In this document: positions 51,382-59,736 of the stretch, piece by piece
How the letters are laid out: the number at the start of each line of letters is the position of its first letter
Numbering within the stretch: position 1 is the stretch's first letter
Source: an uncultured Verrucomicrobiota bacterium
GTDB lineage: Bacteria > Verrucomicrobiota > Verrucomicrobiia > Opitutales > Opitutaceae
Assembly: GCA_903898675.1 (NCBI GenBank)
Contig: CAIUGM010000031.1
Location: 1-64,000, forward strand
Length of the DNA stretch: 64,000 bases
Direction of reading: 5' to 3'
Made by a program: the position numbers and the translations under genes
The notes under the pieces: model-generated
What the model was told of the DNA's origin: nothing
The model's database searches: none
The model's input: only the letters and a program-made list of their open reading frames with translations

Positions 51382-52803
51382 ATGTCCGATCCCTCCTCCC
51401 AACCGCTCATTGAAGTTCGCCACGTGTCGCACGAATACGGCTCGACCGGCGGCCATGAGGCCGAGCTGGTCCTCTCCGATATCAACCTGAGCATCTGCGG
51501 CAACGAGGCCGTCGCCCTGCTCGGGCCGTCCGGCTGCGGCAAGTCGACGCTCGTCCGCATCATGGCCGGCCTGATCACCCCCAGCAAGGGCGAGGTCCTG
51601 TGGAAGGGCTCGCCGCTGACCGGCGTCTCCCCGGGCGTGTCGATGGTCTTCCAGAATTTCGCCCTCTTCCCCTGGCTCAGCGTCCGCGGCAACGTCCTGC
51701 TGCCCGTCGAGCACCTGCCGCCCGCCGAGCAGGCCGCCCGCCTCGAGAAGGTCCTGGCGACCGTCGGCCTCGGCGCCTACGAGTATTCCTACCCGCGCGA
51801 ACTATCCGGCGGCATGAAGCAGCGCGTCGGCATCGCCCGCGCCCTCATCGCCAACCCCGAGGTGCTCGCGATGGACGAGCCCTTCAGCGCCCTCGACGTC
51901 CTCACCGCCGAGACCCTGCGCAACGAAATCGCCCGGCTGCTCGCCAGCGCCGACCACCCGTTGCGCACGATGGTGTTTGTCACGCACAACATCAGCGAGG
52001 CCGTCTTCCTCGCGACGAAGATCGTGCTGCTCGCCGCCAACCCGGGCCGGGTCGATGTCGTGGTGCCCGTGACCATGCCCTACCCGCGCGACCCCGACTC
52101 GCCCGAGTTCCGCGCCGCGGTCGAGAACCTCCACCGCATCCTCACCCACACCAATCTCCCCGACACCGCCGTCGCAGTGGCGGACGCCGGCAAGGTTTCC
52201 ACCAAGGTGGACGAAACCCGCCGGCGCATCGCCCCCGTCTCCATTCCCTACGTCACCCCCGCCGAGGTGCTCGGCCTCCTCGGGCTCATCGACCACGAGG
52301 CCACCGACGTCTTTGAACTCGCGGAGCGCCTGGGCAAGGAATTCGGCTCCGTCGTCCGGCTGGTGAAGGCCGCCGAGTTGCTGGGCCTGGTCCGCACGCC
52401 CGGCCAGGACGTGGAAATCACGCCGCTCGGCCTCGAGGCGCTGGCCGCGGTGCCGACCGAGCAGAAGCGCATCGTGCGCGAGCAGCTGCTCAAGCTGAAG
52501 ATTTTCGAACTGCTGGTCCGCCTCATCAAGGTGCAGCCCGAGCAGCTCCTCTCCGACGAGGAACTGATCCGGGAGCTCACCATCGCGCTCCCGCACGAGA
52601 AGCCGCGCCAGCTGTTCCGCACGCTGCTCAGCTGGGGCCGTTACTCCGAAATCATCAGCTACGACCAGCGGAAGCACATCATCCGCCTCTACGAGGGCAA
52701 GGGCCGGACCCGCGTTGCCGCCCCCGCCCCCTTGGTGCCGCCGGCGCCCGCCGGCGATCCGGCGCCCCCGACTCCTCCGCCGCCAACCAGCCCCGCAGCT
52801 TAG
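51382..52803 (+). CDS. NitT/TauT-type ABC ATPase with AAA-associated C-terminal domain
   Basis: A 473-residue ATPase. N-terminal domain: Walker [21 protein letters not shown]-loop [17 protein letters not shown], signature [19 protein letters not shown], Walker [13 protein letters not shown], and [15 protein letters not shown]. After about residue 270 comes an AAA-associated C-terminal region (winged-helix-like: [27 protein letters not shown], and [25 protein letters not shown]), ending in a Pro-rich tail. The ATG at 51382 is four bases after the permease stop (51377), so they are one unit. The C-terminal domain occurs in a subset of these transporters whose substrates are unsettled. Confidence 0.88.
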   Translation: MSDPSSQPLIEVRHVSHEYGSTGGHEAELVLSDINLSICGNEAVALLGPSGCGKSTLVRIMAGLITPSKGEVLWKGSPLTGVSPGVSMVFQNFALFPWLSVRGNVLLPVEHLPPAEQAARLEKVLATVGLGAYEYSYPRELSGGMKQRVGIARALIANPEVLAMDEPFSALDVLTAETLRNEIARLLASADHPLRTMVFVTHNISEAVFLATKIVLLAANPGRVDVVVPVTMPYPRDPDSPEFRAAVENLHRILTHTNLPDTAVAVADAGKVSTKVDETRRRIAPVSIPYVTPAEVLGLLGLIDHEATDVFELAERLGKEFGSVVRLVKAAELLGLVRTPGQDVEITPLGLEALAAVPTEQKRIVREQLLKLKIFELLVRLIKVQPEQLLSDEELIRELTIALPHEKPRQLFRTLLSWGRYSEIISYDQRKHIIRLYEGKGRTRVAAPAPLVPPAPAGDPAPPTPPPPTSPAA

Positions 52804-52816
52804 AGCGGAGTATTCC

Positions 52817-52897
52817 TGTAGCCGCGCTTGAGTCTGCGAAAGCGTGGTTCCGGCCGCGCGGCCGACCACGTTGTCGCACAGCTCCAACGCGGCTACC
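52817..52897. repeat. Dispersed palindromic repeat, copy B (short form)
   Basis: TGTAGCCGCGCTTGAG at the left and CTCCAACGCGGCTACC at the right are inverted, with GCGTGGTTCCGGCCGCGCGG and GCCGACCACGTTGT inside. Same family as 6921-7080. The stop codon of waaA (52893-52895) lies in the right arm. Confidence 0.8.
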
Positions 52898-54197
52898 TGC
52901 TCCAAAAACCAGACTGGCGCTTTTCCAGCTCCGTCCGGATCACCGTCAACGTCCGTTCCGTCGCCCCGCGGTTTTCCTCGTACCAGGCCCGCGCGGCGGT
53001 CGCGAGCTGCTCGCGCTGGGCGGCGTCCGCCAGCAGTTCCACCGCGACCGCGACCAATTCGTCCGCGGTCTCGACCCGGCGCACGGCGCCGGCCTCGGTG
53101 AGGGTGCGGATGATCTCGCGGAAATTCGTCATGTTCGGCCCATGGATGATCGGCTGGCCGAGGACGGCCGCCTCCACCGGCGTCTGCCCGCCGTCATGCG
53201 GCGCGAGGCTCTTGCCGACGAAGACCAGGTCCGCCAGCTGCGTGAACTGCCGCAGCTCGCCCGTGGTGTCGCCGACCGCGACGTCGACCAGGTCGGTCGC
53301 GCTACCCTCCGTCCGAAAATGAAACGTCAGCCCGGATTTCTCCAGCAACCCGCGCAGCTCCTCCCGCCGTTCCGCATGCCGCGGCACCAACAGCAGGGAA
53401 ACCTTCAACCCGCGCGCCCGGGCGGCCTTGAGCGCCGCGAGCAGGGCCGCTTCCTCGCCGGCCCAGGTGGATGAACCCAGGAGGACGAGCCCGTCACCCA
53501 GCCCCAGTTCGCGCCGCAGCTGCGTCCGGGCGGGGCCGGCCAGGAGCGGGATGGTGACATCAAGTTTCAGGTTGCCGGTCGTCGACAGTTTTTCAGGCGC
53601 AAAACCCAGGGCCTTGAAGCGTTGCTCATCGCGTTTGGACGAGCAAAGCACGCGGATGATCCCCGCACCCAGCGGCCGCAGCAGCGGGCGGAACCGCAGC
53701 GAGCGCCGGAAGCTGCGGTCGGACAGCCGCGCGTTGACGCTGATCACCGGCACGCCGCGCGACTGCGCCTGGCCCACATGCTCCGGCCAGCGTTCGCCCT
53801 CCATCAGGATGCACAGGTCGGGCCGCACCTGCCGCCAGGCCCGCGTGCTGAACGCCCAGAAATCGAGCGGAAAATAACCGATGCCAATCGTCAGCGCGGC
53901 GTATTTCTCCCTGGCGAGCTTGTAGCCGGTGCTGGTCGTGGTGGTCAGGTAAACCTCGGTGTGCCCCTCGCGCCGGAACGCCTCGAGCAACGGGGCGATG
54001 GCCAGCATCTCGCCCACGCTCACCGCCTGCAGCCAGATCCGGCGCACGCCAGCCGACCGCGCCGGCAGCGGATCAACGCGGCCAAACCGCTGCCCGAAAC
54101 TCTCCGCGTACCCACCCCGCCGCCGCATCCGCCACAGGTAGTACGGAGTGGCCAGCAGGAGCAGTGGCAGAAAAAGCAGTCGATATAACCAGATCAC
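52893..54197 (-). CDS. waaA: 3-deoxy-D-manno-octulosonic acid transferase
   Basis: A 434-residue Kdo transferase attaching Kdo to lipid A at the inner membrane. The N-terminus is a hydrophobic anchor (RLLFLPLLLLATPYYLW) followed by the WaaA hallmarks IWLQAVSVGEMLAIAPLLEAF, PLDFWAFSTRAWRQVRPDLCILMEGERWP (EXE-type), VISVNARLSDRSFRRS, LGSSTWAGEEAALLAAL and VGKSLAPHDGGQTPVEAAVLGQPIIHGPNMTNF. The start is GTG. The last codons and stop fall within a repeat arm. This agrees with lpxA and lpxC elsewhere in the window. Confidence 0.95.
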   Translation of the reverse strand: MIWLYRLLFLPLLLLATPYYLWRMRRRGGYAESFGQRFGRVDPLPARSAGVRRIWLQAVSVGEMLAIAPLLEAFRREGHTEVYLTTTTSTGYKLAREKYAALTIGIGYFPLDFWAFSTRAWRQVRPDLCILMEGERWPEHVGQAQSRGVPVISVNARLSDRSFRRSLRFRPLLRPLGAGIIRVLCSSKRDEQRFKALGFAPEKLSTTGNLKLDVTIPLLAGPARTQLRRELGLGDGLVLLGSSTWAGEEAALLAALKAARARGLKVSLLLVPRHAERREELRGLLEKSGLTFHFRTEGSATDLVDVAVGDTTGELRQFTQLADLVFVGKSLAPHDGGQTPVEAAVLGQPIIHGPNMTNFREIIRTLTEAGAVRRVETADELVAVAVELLADAAQREQLATAARAWYEENRGATERTLTVIRTELEKRQSGFWSR

Positions 54198-54226
54198 AGG
54201 GTGAGCGAGTATTTCGCCCGGACATT

Positions 54227-54290
54227 AACCACAGGGACACAGCGACGCAGAGTTCATTAATCTCGTCTGTGTCTCTGTGCCTCCGTGGTT
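54227..54290. repeat. Inverted tandem-word repeat, CACAGAG family (short loop)
   Basis: Left arm AACCACAGGGACACAGCG... (54227-54251) and right arm ...CTCTGTGCCTCCGTGGTT (54266-54290), 25 bp with five mismatches. It lies between waaA and the deoxyhypusine-synthase-like gene. The same family recurs at 59571-59719. Confidence 0.8.
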
Positions 54291-54307
54291 CAAATCTGGC
54301 GTCAGCT

Positions 54308-55351
54308 TTACTGTCCCAGCACCCAGGCGAAGATCAGCGGGGCCACGATCGTCGCGTCGCTCTCGACGATGAACTTCGGCGTGGTGGCCGCGAGCTTGCC
54401 CCAGGTGATCTTCTCGTTCGGCACGGCGCCGGAGTAGCTGCCGTAGCTCGTGGTGGAGTCGCTGATCTGCGCGAAATAACCCCAGAGCGGCACGCCCGTG
54501 CGCTCCAGATCCTGGTGCAGCATGGGCACGACGCAGATCGGGAAATCGCCCGCGATGCCGCCGCCGATCTGGAAAAAGCCGATGCTGCCCTCGCCGTTCT
54601 TCAGCAGCTTGGAGGTCTTCGTGTAATACTGCGCGAGCCAGGTCATGTACTCGATGCCGGTGCGGACCGTGTGGACGTTTTTCACGTCGCCGCGGATGAC
54701 GGCCGCCGCATACATGTTGCCGAGGGTGGCGTCCTCCCAGCCCGGGACGATGATCGGCAGGTTCTTCTCGCAGGCCGCCAGCATCCAGGAATTCTTCGGG
54801 TCGATCTGGTAGCTCCGCTTCAGCTTACCGCCGCGCAGGATCTTGTACATGAACTCGTGCGGGAAGTAGTGCTCGCCGGCCCGGTCGGCCTTGATCCATT
54901 CCTCGAGCACGACCTTCTCGATGCGGCGCATGGCCTCCATCTCGGGGATGCAGGTGTCCGTCACGCGGTTCATGTGGCGCTCCACCAGCTCCTGCTCGTC
55001 CTCGGCCGTCAGGTGGCGGTAATGCGGCACGCGCTCGTAGTAATCGTGGGCCACGAGGTTGAAAATATCCTCCTCCAGGTTCGCGCCGGTGCAGACGATG
55101 GCGTGGATCTTGTCCTGGCGGATCATCTCGGCGAGGGAGATGCCGAGCTCGGCGGTGGACATCGCGCCGGCGATGGTGACGAGCATCTTGCCGCCGGCCT
55201 TCAGGTGGGTCTCATAGCCCTTGGCGGCGTCCAGCAACGCCGCGGCGTTGAAATGGCGGTAACTGTGCGCGATGAACTTGGACACCGGCCCCTTTTTCTT
55301 GGCAAGGGCGGCGTTGACGAGTTCCGGTTTGGGCTGGGCTTTCGCTTTCAT
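54308..55351 (-). CDS. Deoxyhypusine-synthase-like enzyme
   Basis: A 347-residue protein of the deoxyhypusine/homospermidine synthase family, using NAD and spermidine or putrescine. Conserved features: TIAGAMSTAELG and CTGANLEEDIFNLVAHDYYERV (NAD site), IIVPGWEDATLGN, IGFFQIGGGIAGDFP and, at about Lys319, ITWGKLAATTPKFIVESDATIVAPL carrying the covalent-intermediate Lys. The canonical His in GGGxPKHH is absent. Bacteria lack eIF5A, so bacterial members are usually thought to act on free polyamines; it is not clear what this one does. The ATG at 55351 gives a normal N-terminus; the longer frame to 55516 crosses a repeat and the M16 promoter. Confidence 0.88.
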   Translation of the reverse strand: MKAKAQPKPELVNAALAKKKGPVSKFIAHSYRHFNAAALLDAAKGYETHLKAGGKMLVTIAGAMSTAELGISLAEMIRQDKIHAIVCTGANLEEDIFNLVAHDYYERVPHYRHLTAEDEQELVERHMNRVTDTCIPEMEAMRRIEKVVLEEWIKADRAGEHYFPHEFMYKILRGGKLKRSYQIDPKNSWMLAACEKNLPIIVPGWEDATLGNMYAAAVIRGDVKNVHTVRTGIEYMTWLAQYYTKTSKLLKNGEGSIGFFQIGGGIAGDFPICVVPMLHQDLERTGVPLWGYFAQISDSTTSYGSYSGAVPNEKITWGKLAATTPKFIVESDATIVAPLIFAWVLGQ

Positions 55352-55428
55352 GAGTGGGCTCCAGATAGGAAGCCGCACAGGCTTTTGGCCACACAAAAGT
55401 CGGCGGGACGCAGCCAACGACCACCGGA

Positions 55429-55451
55429 GGGGCGCAGACTTGCTGCGCCCC
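55429..55451. repeat. Palindrome GGGGCGCAG-ACTTG-CTGCGCCCC
   Basis: Perfect 9-bp arms, 5-nt loop, in the divergent spacer before the M16 protease. The core GGGGCGCAGACTTGC is identical to the REPIN at 63506-63576. Confidence 0.75.
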
Positions 55452-55514
55452 TGCAAAAACCCCCGCTTCGCTGGAAACTTGCAGTCTTTCCCCGGGTCGG
55501 AAGACTCCTCCGCC

Positions 55515-58379
55515 ATGTCTTTACCACGCCCCGCCTCCCGCCTGCGCCCCGCCCTCGCGCTTTTCCTCCTCGCGCCGCTGCTGGCGTTCGCGGCGAACTT
55601 CGCCCACGAGACCAGCGACCTGACCGTCGACCCGGCGATCCACTGGGGCCGGCTCGAGAACGGCCTGCGCTACGCGATTCTGCCGAACCACGAGCCCAAG
55701 GGCCGCGTCAGCCTCCGCCTCGCGGTCCACGCGGGCTCGCTCTACGAGAACGAAAACCAGCGCGGCCTCGCCCACTTCCTCGAGCACATGGCGTTCAACG
55801 GCAGCCAGCACTTCCCGTCGGCGAGCGTGATCGAGTTCTTCCAGCGGCTCGGCATGGAGTTCGGCGGCGACACCAACGCCTCGACGGGCTTCGACCGCAC
55901 CATCTACCAGCTCGAGCTGCCCGACACCAAGCCGGCGACGCTGCACGAATCGTTCACTTTTTTCGCCGACGTCGCCGGCCGCCTGGCGATCGAGCCCAAG
56001 ATGATCGACAAGGAGCGCGGCATCATCCTGAGCGAGAAACGCGCGCGCGATTCCGTCGGCCTGCGCACCTTCCTCGCCGAGCTGGAGTTCCTCGTGCCCG
56101 ACTCCCGCCTGCCGCAGCGCCTGCCCATCGGGCTCGAGGACGTGATCAACACCGCCGGGCGCGACCGCTTCGTGGAGTTCTACAACGCCTGGTACCGCCC
56201 CGAGCGGATGTTCCTCGTGGTGGTCGGTGACATCGAGCCCGCCGCCGCCGAGTCCCTCATTAAGGAACTGTTCGCCCCCCTCGCCGCCCGGGCGCCGGCC
56301 CTGCCGGAACCCAAGCTCGGGACGGTCACCCCGCCCGAGGCGATCATCGCGACGCTGCACCCGGAGCCCGAGGCCGGCACGACCAATGTCTCCCTCGAGA
56401 CCGTCGTGCCCTACAACTTTGAACCCGACACCGCCGCCCTCCGGCTGAAGTACCTCCCGCGCACCCTCGCGCTGCGCATGCTCAACCAGCGCCTCTCCAT
56501 CCTCGCCAAGAAGGAAGGCGCCCCGTTTGTCAGCGGCATGGTCGGGGTGACCGAGCAGTTCGATTTCTTCCGCAACGCCTCCATCGAGCTCAACTGCCGC
56601 CCGGAGCAGTGGTCCGCCGCCCTCGCCGTCGCGGACCAGGAGCTGCGCCGGGCGCTCGACTATGGCTTCCAGCCAAGTGAACTGACGGAGGCCGTCGCCG
56701 AGATGCGCAACAACCTTGAGCAGGCGGTCCAGACCGCCCCGACCCGCCGCTCCAACGCCCTCGCGGACGAACTCGCGGAGGACCTGATCGACCGCTCCGT
56801 CCCGACCCATCCCTCGGCCGACCTCACCCTGTACCAACCGGCCCTGGCCAAGATCACGCCGGAAGACTGCGCCGCCGCCCTGCGCGCCGCGTGGAGTGAA
56901 ACCAACGGCCGCGAGATTTTCGTGAGTGGGAATCTTTCCCTGAAGGATGCGCCGCAGACGATCACCGCCGCCTACAGCGCCAGCCACGCCATGCCGGTCA
57001 TCGCGCAGGCCAAGACCGAGCAGGGCGCCTTCGCCTACACGAATTTCGGCGCGCCCGGCCAGGTCGTGAAGCAGGACAGCGTCGCCGACCTCGGCGCCAC
57101 GCTGATCCAGTTCAGCAACGGCGTCCGCCTCAACCTCAAGCCCACCGATTTCGAGGCCGGCCGCATCCGCCTCTCCGTCCGCGTGGGCGGCGGCCTGCTC
57201 ACCGTCCCGTCCGACCAGCCCGGCCTCGCCATTCTGGCGAACGTCGCCTTCACCGCCGGCGGGCTCGGCCAGCACAGCGTCGACGACCTCCAGCACCTCC
57301 TCGCCGGCAAGACCATCGGACTCGGCTTCGGCGCCGGCTCGGATGCCTTTGAGTTCAGCGGCGAGACCAACCGCGCCGACCTGCTCCTGCAACTGCAGCT
57401 CTTCACCGCCTTTCTCACCGATCCCGGCTACCGCCCGGAGTCGCTGCGCCAGCTGCACAAGAGCGCCGACCAACTGTACGCCCAGCTCGCCCACACACCC
57501 GAGGGCCCGTTCCAACTCGAGGTCGACCGGCTGCTCGCCGGTGGCGACGGGCGCTTCGGCCTGCCCACGCAACCGGTGCTGCTCTCGCGCACCCTGGCTG
57601 AACTCAAGGCCTGGCTGACGCCCGAGTTTGCCCACGGACCCATTGAGATCGCGATCGTCGGTGACTTCGATCCCGCCGCCACCATCGCCGCCGCGGCGCA
57701 AACCTTCGGGGCCCTGCCGGTCCGCGCACCCAAGCCCGCCTACGAGGCGGCGCGCAAACTCACGCTGCCGGCTGTCCCGCTCGTCAAACAATACTCGGTT
57801 GAGACCGAGATACCCAAAGGCGTGGTCCGGCTCTACTGGCCCGCCACGGATGCCCGCGATGTCCACCTCGCCCGCCGGCTCCGCCTGCTGGCCGACGTCT
57901 TCAGCGACCGCCTCCGCGTGAAGATCCGCGAGGAAATGGGCGGCACCTATAGCCCCTATGCCGGCACCAGCCTGAGCGACACTTATCCGGGCTACGGCTA
58001 TCTGCTCGCCGACGCCACGGTCGCCCCCGACCAGGCCCGCGCCGTGGCCGACGCCGTCAAGGCCGTCGCCGCCTCACTGCAAAAGACCGGCGTGACCGCC
58101 GAGGAACTCGTCCGCGCCAAGCAGCCCGTGCTCACCGCGCTGCGCGAGTCCGCCCGCACGAATCCCTACTGGCTCGGCAGCGTCCTCGGGTCCGCGCAGG
58201 AGTTCCCGCAAAAGCTCGACTGGAGCCGCACCCGCTACACCGACATGGAAAGCATCACGACCGCCGAGCTCAGCGCCCTCGCCAAGCAATACCTCGACCC
58301 GGCGAAGGCGTCGGAGTTTATCGTGCTGCCTGCCCTGAGCCAGTCGAACGGGCCGGCCGCCAAGGCCAAGACTCCTTAA
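55515..58379 (+). CDS. M16-family zinc protease (insulinase type)
   Basis: A 954-residue two-domain metalloprotease with a signal peptide (RPALALFLLAPLLAFAANFA). The inverted zinc motif HFLEHMAFNG and downstream Glu in ILSEKRARD define the active M16 domain; RFVEFYNAWYRPERMFLVVVGDIE and two M16C domains follow, with an inactive C-terminal copy (GLAILANVAFTAGG; YSPYAGTSLSDTYPGYGY). Exported, likely periplasmic. The ATG at 55515 provides the signal peptide; the longer frame from 55272 is antisense to the DHS-like gene. Substrates unknown. Confidence 0.93.
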   Translation: MSLPRPASRLRPALALFLLAPLLAFAANFAHETSDLTVDPAIHWGRLENGLRYAILPNHEPKGRVSLRLAVHAGSLYENENQRGLAHFLEHMAFNGSQHFPSASVIEFFQRLGMEFGGDTNASTGFDRTIYQLELPDTKPATLHESFTFFADVAGRLAIEPKMIDKERGIILSEKRARDSVGLRTFLAELEFLVPDSRLPQRLPIGLEDVINTAGRDRFVEFYNAWYRPERMFLVVVGDIEPAAAESLIKELFAPLAARAPALPEPKLGTVTPPEAIIATLHPEPEAGTTNVSLETVVPYNFEPDTAALRLKYLPRTLALRMLNQRLSILAKKEGAPFVSGMVGVTEQFDFFRNASIELNCRPEQWSAALAVADQELRRALDYGFQPSELTEAVAEMRNNLEQAVQTAPTRRSNALADELAEDLIDRSVPTHPSADLTLYQPALAKITPEDCAAALRAAWSETNGREIFVSGNLSLKDAPQTITAAYSASHAMPVIAQAKTEQGAFAYTNFGAPGQVVKQDSVADLGATLIQFSNGVRLNLKPTDFEAGRIRLSVRVGGGLLTVPSDQPGLAILANVAFTAGGLGQHSVDDLQHLLAGKTIGLGFGAGSDAFEFSGETNRADLLLQLQLFTAFLTDPGYRPESLRQLHKSADQLYAQLAHTPEGPFQLEVDRLLAGGDGRFGLPTQPVLLSRTLAELKAWLTPEFAHGPIEIAIVGDFDPAATIAAAAQTFGALPVRAPKPAYEAARKLTLPAVPLVKQYSVETEIPKGVVRLYWPATDARDVHLARRLRLLADVFSDRLRVKIREEMGGTYSPYAGTSLSDTYPGYGYLLADATVAPDQARAVADAVKAVAASLQKTGVTAEELVRAKQPVLTALRESARTNPYWLGSVLGSAQEFPQKLDWSRTRYTDMESITTAELSALAKQYLDPAKASEFIVLPALSQSNGPAAKAKTP

Positions 58380-58412
58380 TTGAAGGTCGGGAGGCTGCCC
58401 TTCACCTGGCCT

Positions 58413-58472
58413 TAGTAGTCTATTAACCTACAAAATCGCCGCCCTGACCGTTTGTAGTTTAATAGACTACTA
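58413..58472. repeat. 22-bp AT-rich inverted repeat between convergent genes
   Basis: Arms 58413-58434 and 58451-58472 are reverse complements with one mismatch, around a 16-bp GC-rich loop. Each arm contains TAGTCTATTAA or its complement and is itself nearly palindromic. The AT content contrasts strongly with the surrounding DNA. There is no T-tract after it. Confidence 0.85.
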
Positions 58473-58497
58473 ACTGGCCGGGGGCTCGTGGTGCAAG

Positions 58498-59127
58498 TCA
58501 GGGTCGCACTGCCAGCCTCGCCATCGACCGGTTGTGCCACTTCGGCAGCAGGACGACGGCGACGATCGCGCCCACCAGCGCCGACGCCATGTCGCTTTGC
58601 GTGTCCCATGGGTCGCCTTGCGTGCCGAGGAAGTCATCGGCGGCGGCGCCACTGCTTACGGCGACCCGCCATTCCACGAGCTCGTAAAACGCGCTGAACG
58701 CGAGGCAGACGCAGACGATCAGAAAGCCCAGCCACTTGCTGGGGCGGCCGTCGCCGCGATTGCCCAGGGGCGACGTACGGAGCAAAATCTCCCGCGTCAG
58801 GATCGCCGGCACGAAGCCCTGGGCGAAATGGCCGAGCTTGTCGTAGTTGTTCCGCGTCCAGCCGAACCAGTGCATCCACCAGTCACCGAGCGGCACGCGC
58901 GCATACGTGTAATGGCCGCCAAAGATCAGCACCACGCTGTGCCACCAGAGCAGGACCAGCAGCAGCGTGGACAACGGAAAGCGCTTCTGCACCGCGAAAG
59001 CAATCGGCAGTCCGATGAAAACCGGCACGATCTCAAGGAACCACGTGAAATAATCATGCGGCGCCATCGCCGACCAGCCGAGCACCGGCGCCAGCAGCAC
59101 GCAAAACCAGATCAAGCGGCGGTCCAT
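58498..59127 (-). CDS. DUF2238 (YjdF-like) membrane protein
   Basis: A 209-residue protein with about five membrane helices. DUF2238 hallmarks: GDWWMHWFGWTRNNYDKLGHFAQGFVPAILTREILLRTSPL, FSAFYELVEWRVAVSSGAAADDFLGTQGDPWDTQSDMASALVGAIVAVV. Function unknown. The first ATG at 59127 overlaps the stop of the preceding gene (TGATG), so they are translationally coupled; TTG at 59130 is not preferred. It converges on the M16 protease, with the unusual inverted repeat between. Confidence 0.88.
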   Translation of the reverse strand: MDRRLIWFCVLLAPVLGWSAMAPHDYFTWFLEIVPVFIGLPIAFAVQKRFPLSTLLLVLLWWHSVVLIFGGHYTYARVPLGDWWMHWFGWTRNNYDKLGHFAQGFVPAILTREILLRTSPLGNRGDGRPSKWLGFLIVCVCLAFSAFYELVEWRVAVSSGAAADDFLGTQGDPWDTQSDMASALVGAIVAVVLLPKWHNRSMARLAVRP

Positions 59128-59492
59128 CAAGCGGTCCTCCGTTGCAGGGAGACGAGCACCTGGTCTCGCAAGGCGGGGTCCATGTCGGTGCTGCGCCGGT
59201 CAAATTCGGTTTGCAGCATCTCCCACGGCACCGCGCCATCTGGGACGAGGATCGGGGTGAGATTCTTGTCCGGCCGCGAGTCGCCGCTGTCCACCGCCGC
59301 GTGGGTGAACCCGCCAACGGGTCGCCACGTCAGCGCCCGCTCCTGGCGGTCGGCGTTGAGGTAGCAAATCTGGTAGCCCTCCACGGCACCCGCCGGACTG
59401 TACCAGACGATGAGTTCCATCCCCTCATCCTGAAACCAACGCCGGTGGTGGACCGGGCTTTCCTGCTTCACGTGTTGAAACTCCACCAACAT
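59127..59492 (-). CDS. Conserved hypothetical protein
   Basis: A 121-residue soluble protein starting MLVEFQHVKQES, with MELIVWYSPAGAVEGYQICY, ALTWRPVGGFTHAAVDSGDSRPDKNLTPIL and a Gln/Arg-rich end. No recognisable domain or catalytic motif. The stop overlaps the DUF2238 start, so the two are co-transcribed. The ATG at 59492 is preferred; the open frame to 59528 adds twelve unsupported residues. Confidence 0.65.
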   Translation of the reverse strand: MLVEFQHVKQESPVHHRRWFQDEGMELIVWYSPAGAVEGYQICYLNADRQERALTWRPVGGFTHAAVDSGDSRPDKNLTPILVPDGAVPWEMLQTEFDRRSTDMDPALRDQVLVSLQRRTA

Positions 59493-59570
59493 TGATCGAG
59501 AGCTTGCCGCGCAGTCGGTACAGGGCAAGCCAGTGGTTGTCGAACGGACTCACTCAGTCCTGGATGTTTT

Positions 59571-59719
59571 AACCACAGAGGCACAGAGGCGCAGGGATCA
59601 GGTCTGTTTTTCCGACGAATCAATCTTCCCCAAGCTCACGGCTGACAGCATGCATAGAATACACGGAATTCCGAAGCAGTCTGATCGATTGACCTCTATA
59701 TCTCTGTGCCTCTGTGGTT
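59571..59719. repeat. Inverted tandem-word repeat, CACAGAG family (long loop)
   Basis: Left arm AACCACAGAGGCACAGAGG (59571-59589) and right arm TCTCTGTGCCTCTGTGGTT (59701-59719) match over 18 of 19 bases. The loop is about 110 bp and lies between the hypothetical gene and fabF. Sister copy at 54227-54290. Confidence 0.8.
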
Positions 59720-59736
59720 CAAAACTCCGGTTCTTC

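Noticed and set aside
52812-52900. A small gene in the waaA downstream spacer
   Set aside because: The open frames follow the palindromic repeat and have no start signal.
54164-57866. Very long frames opposite or out of frame with the DHS-like and M16 genes
   Set aside because: No protein family recognised; composition typical of shadows in GC-rich DNA.
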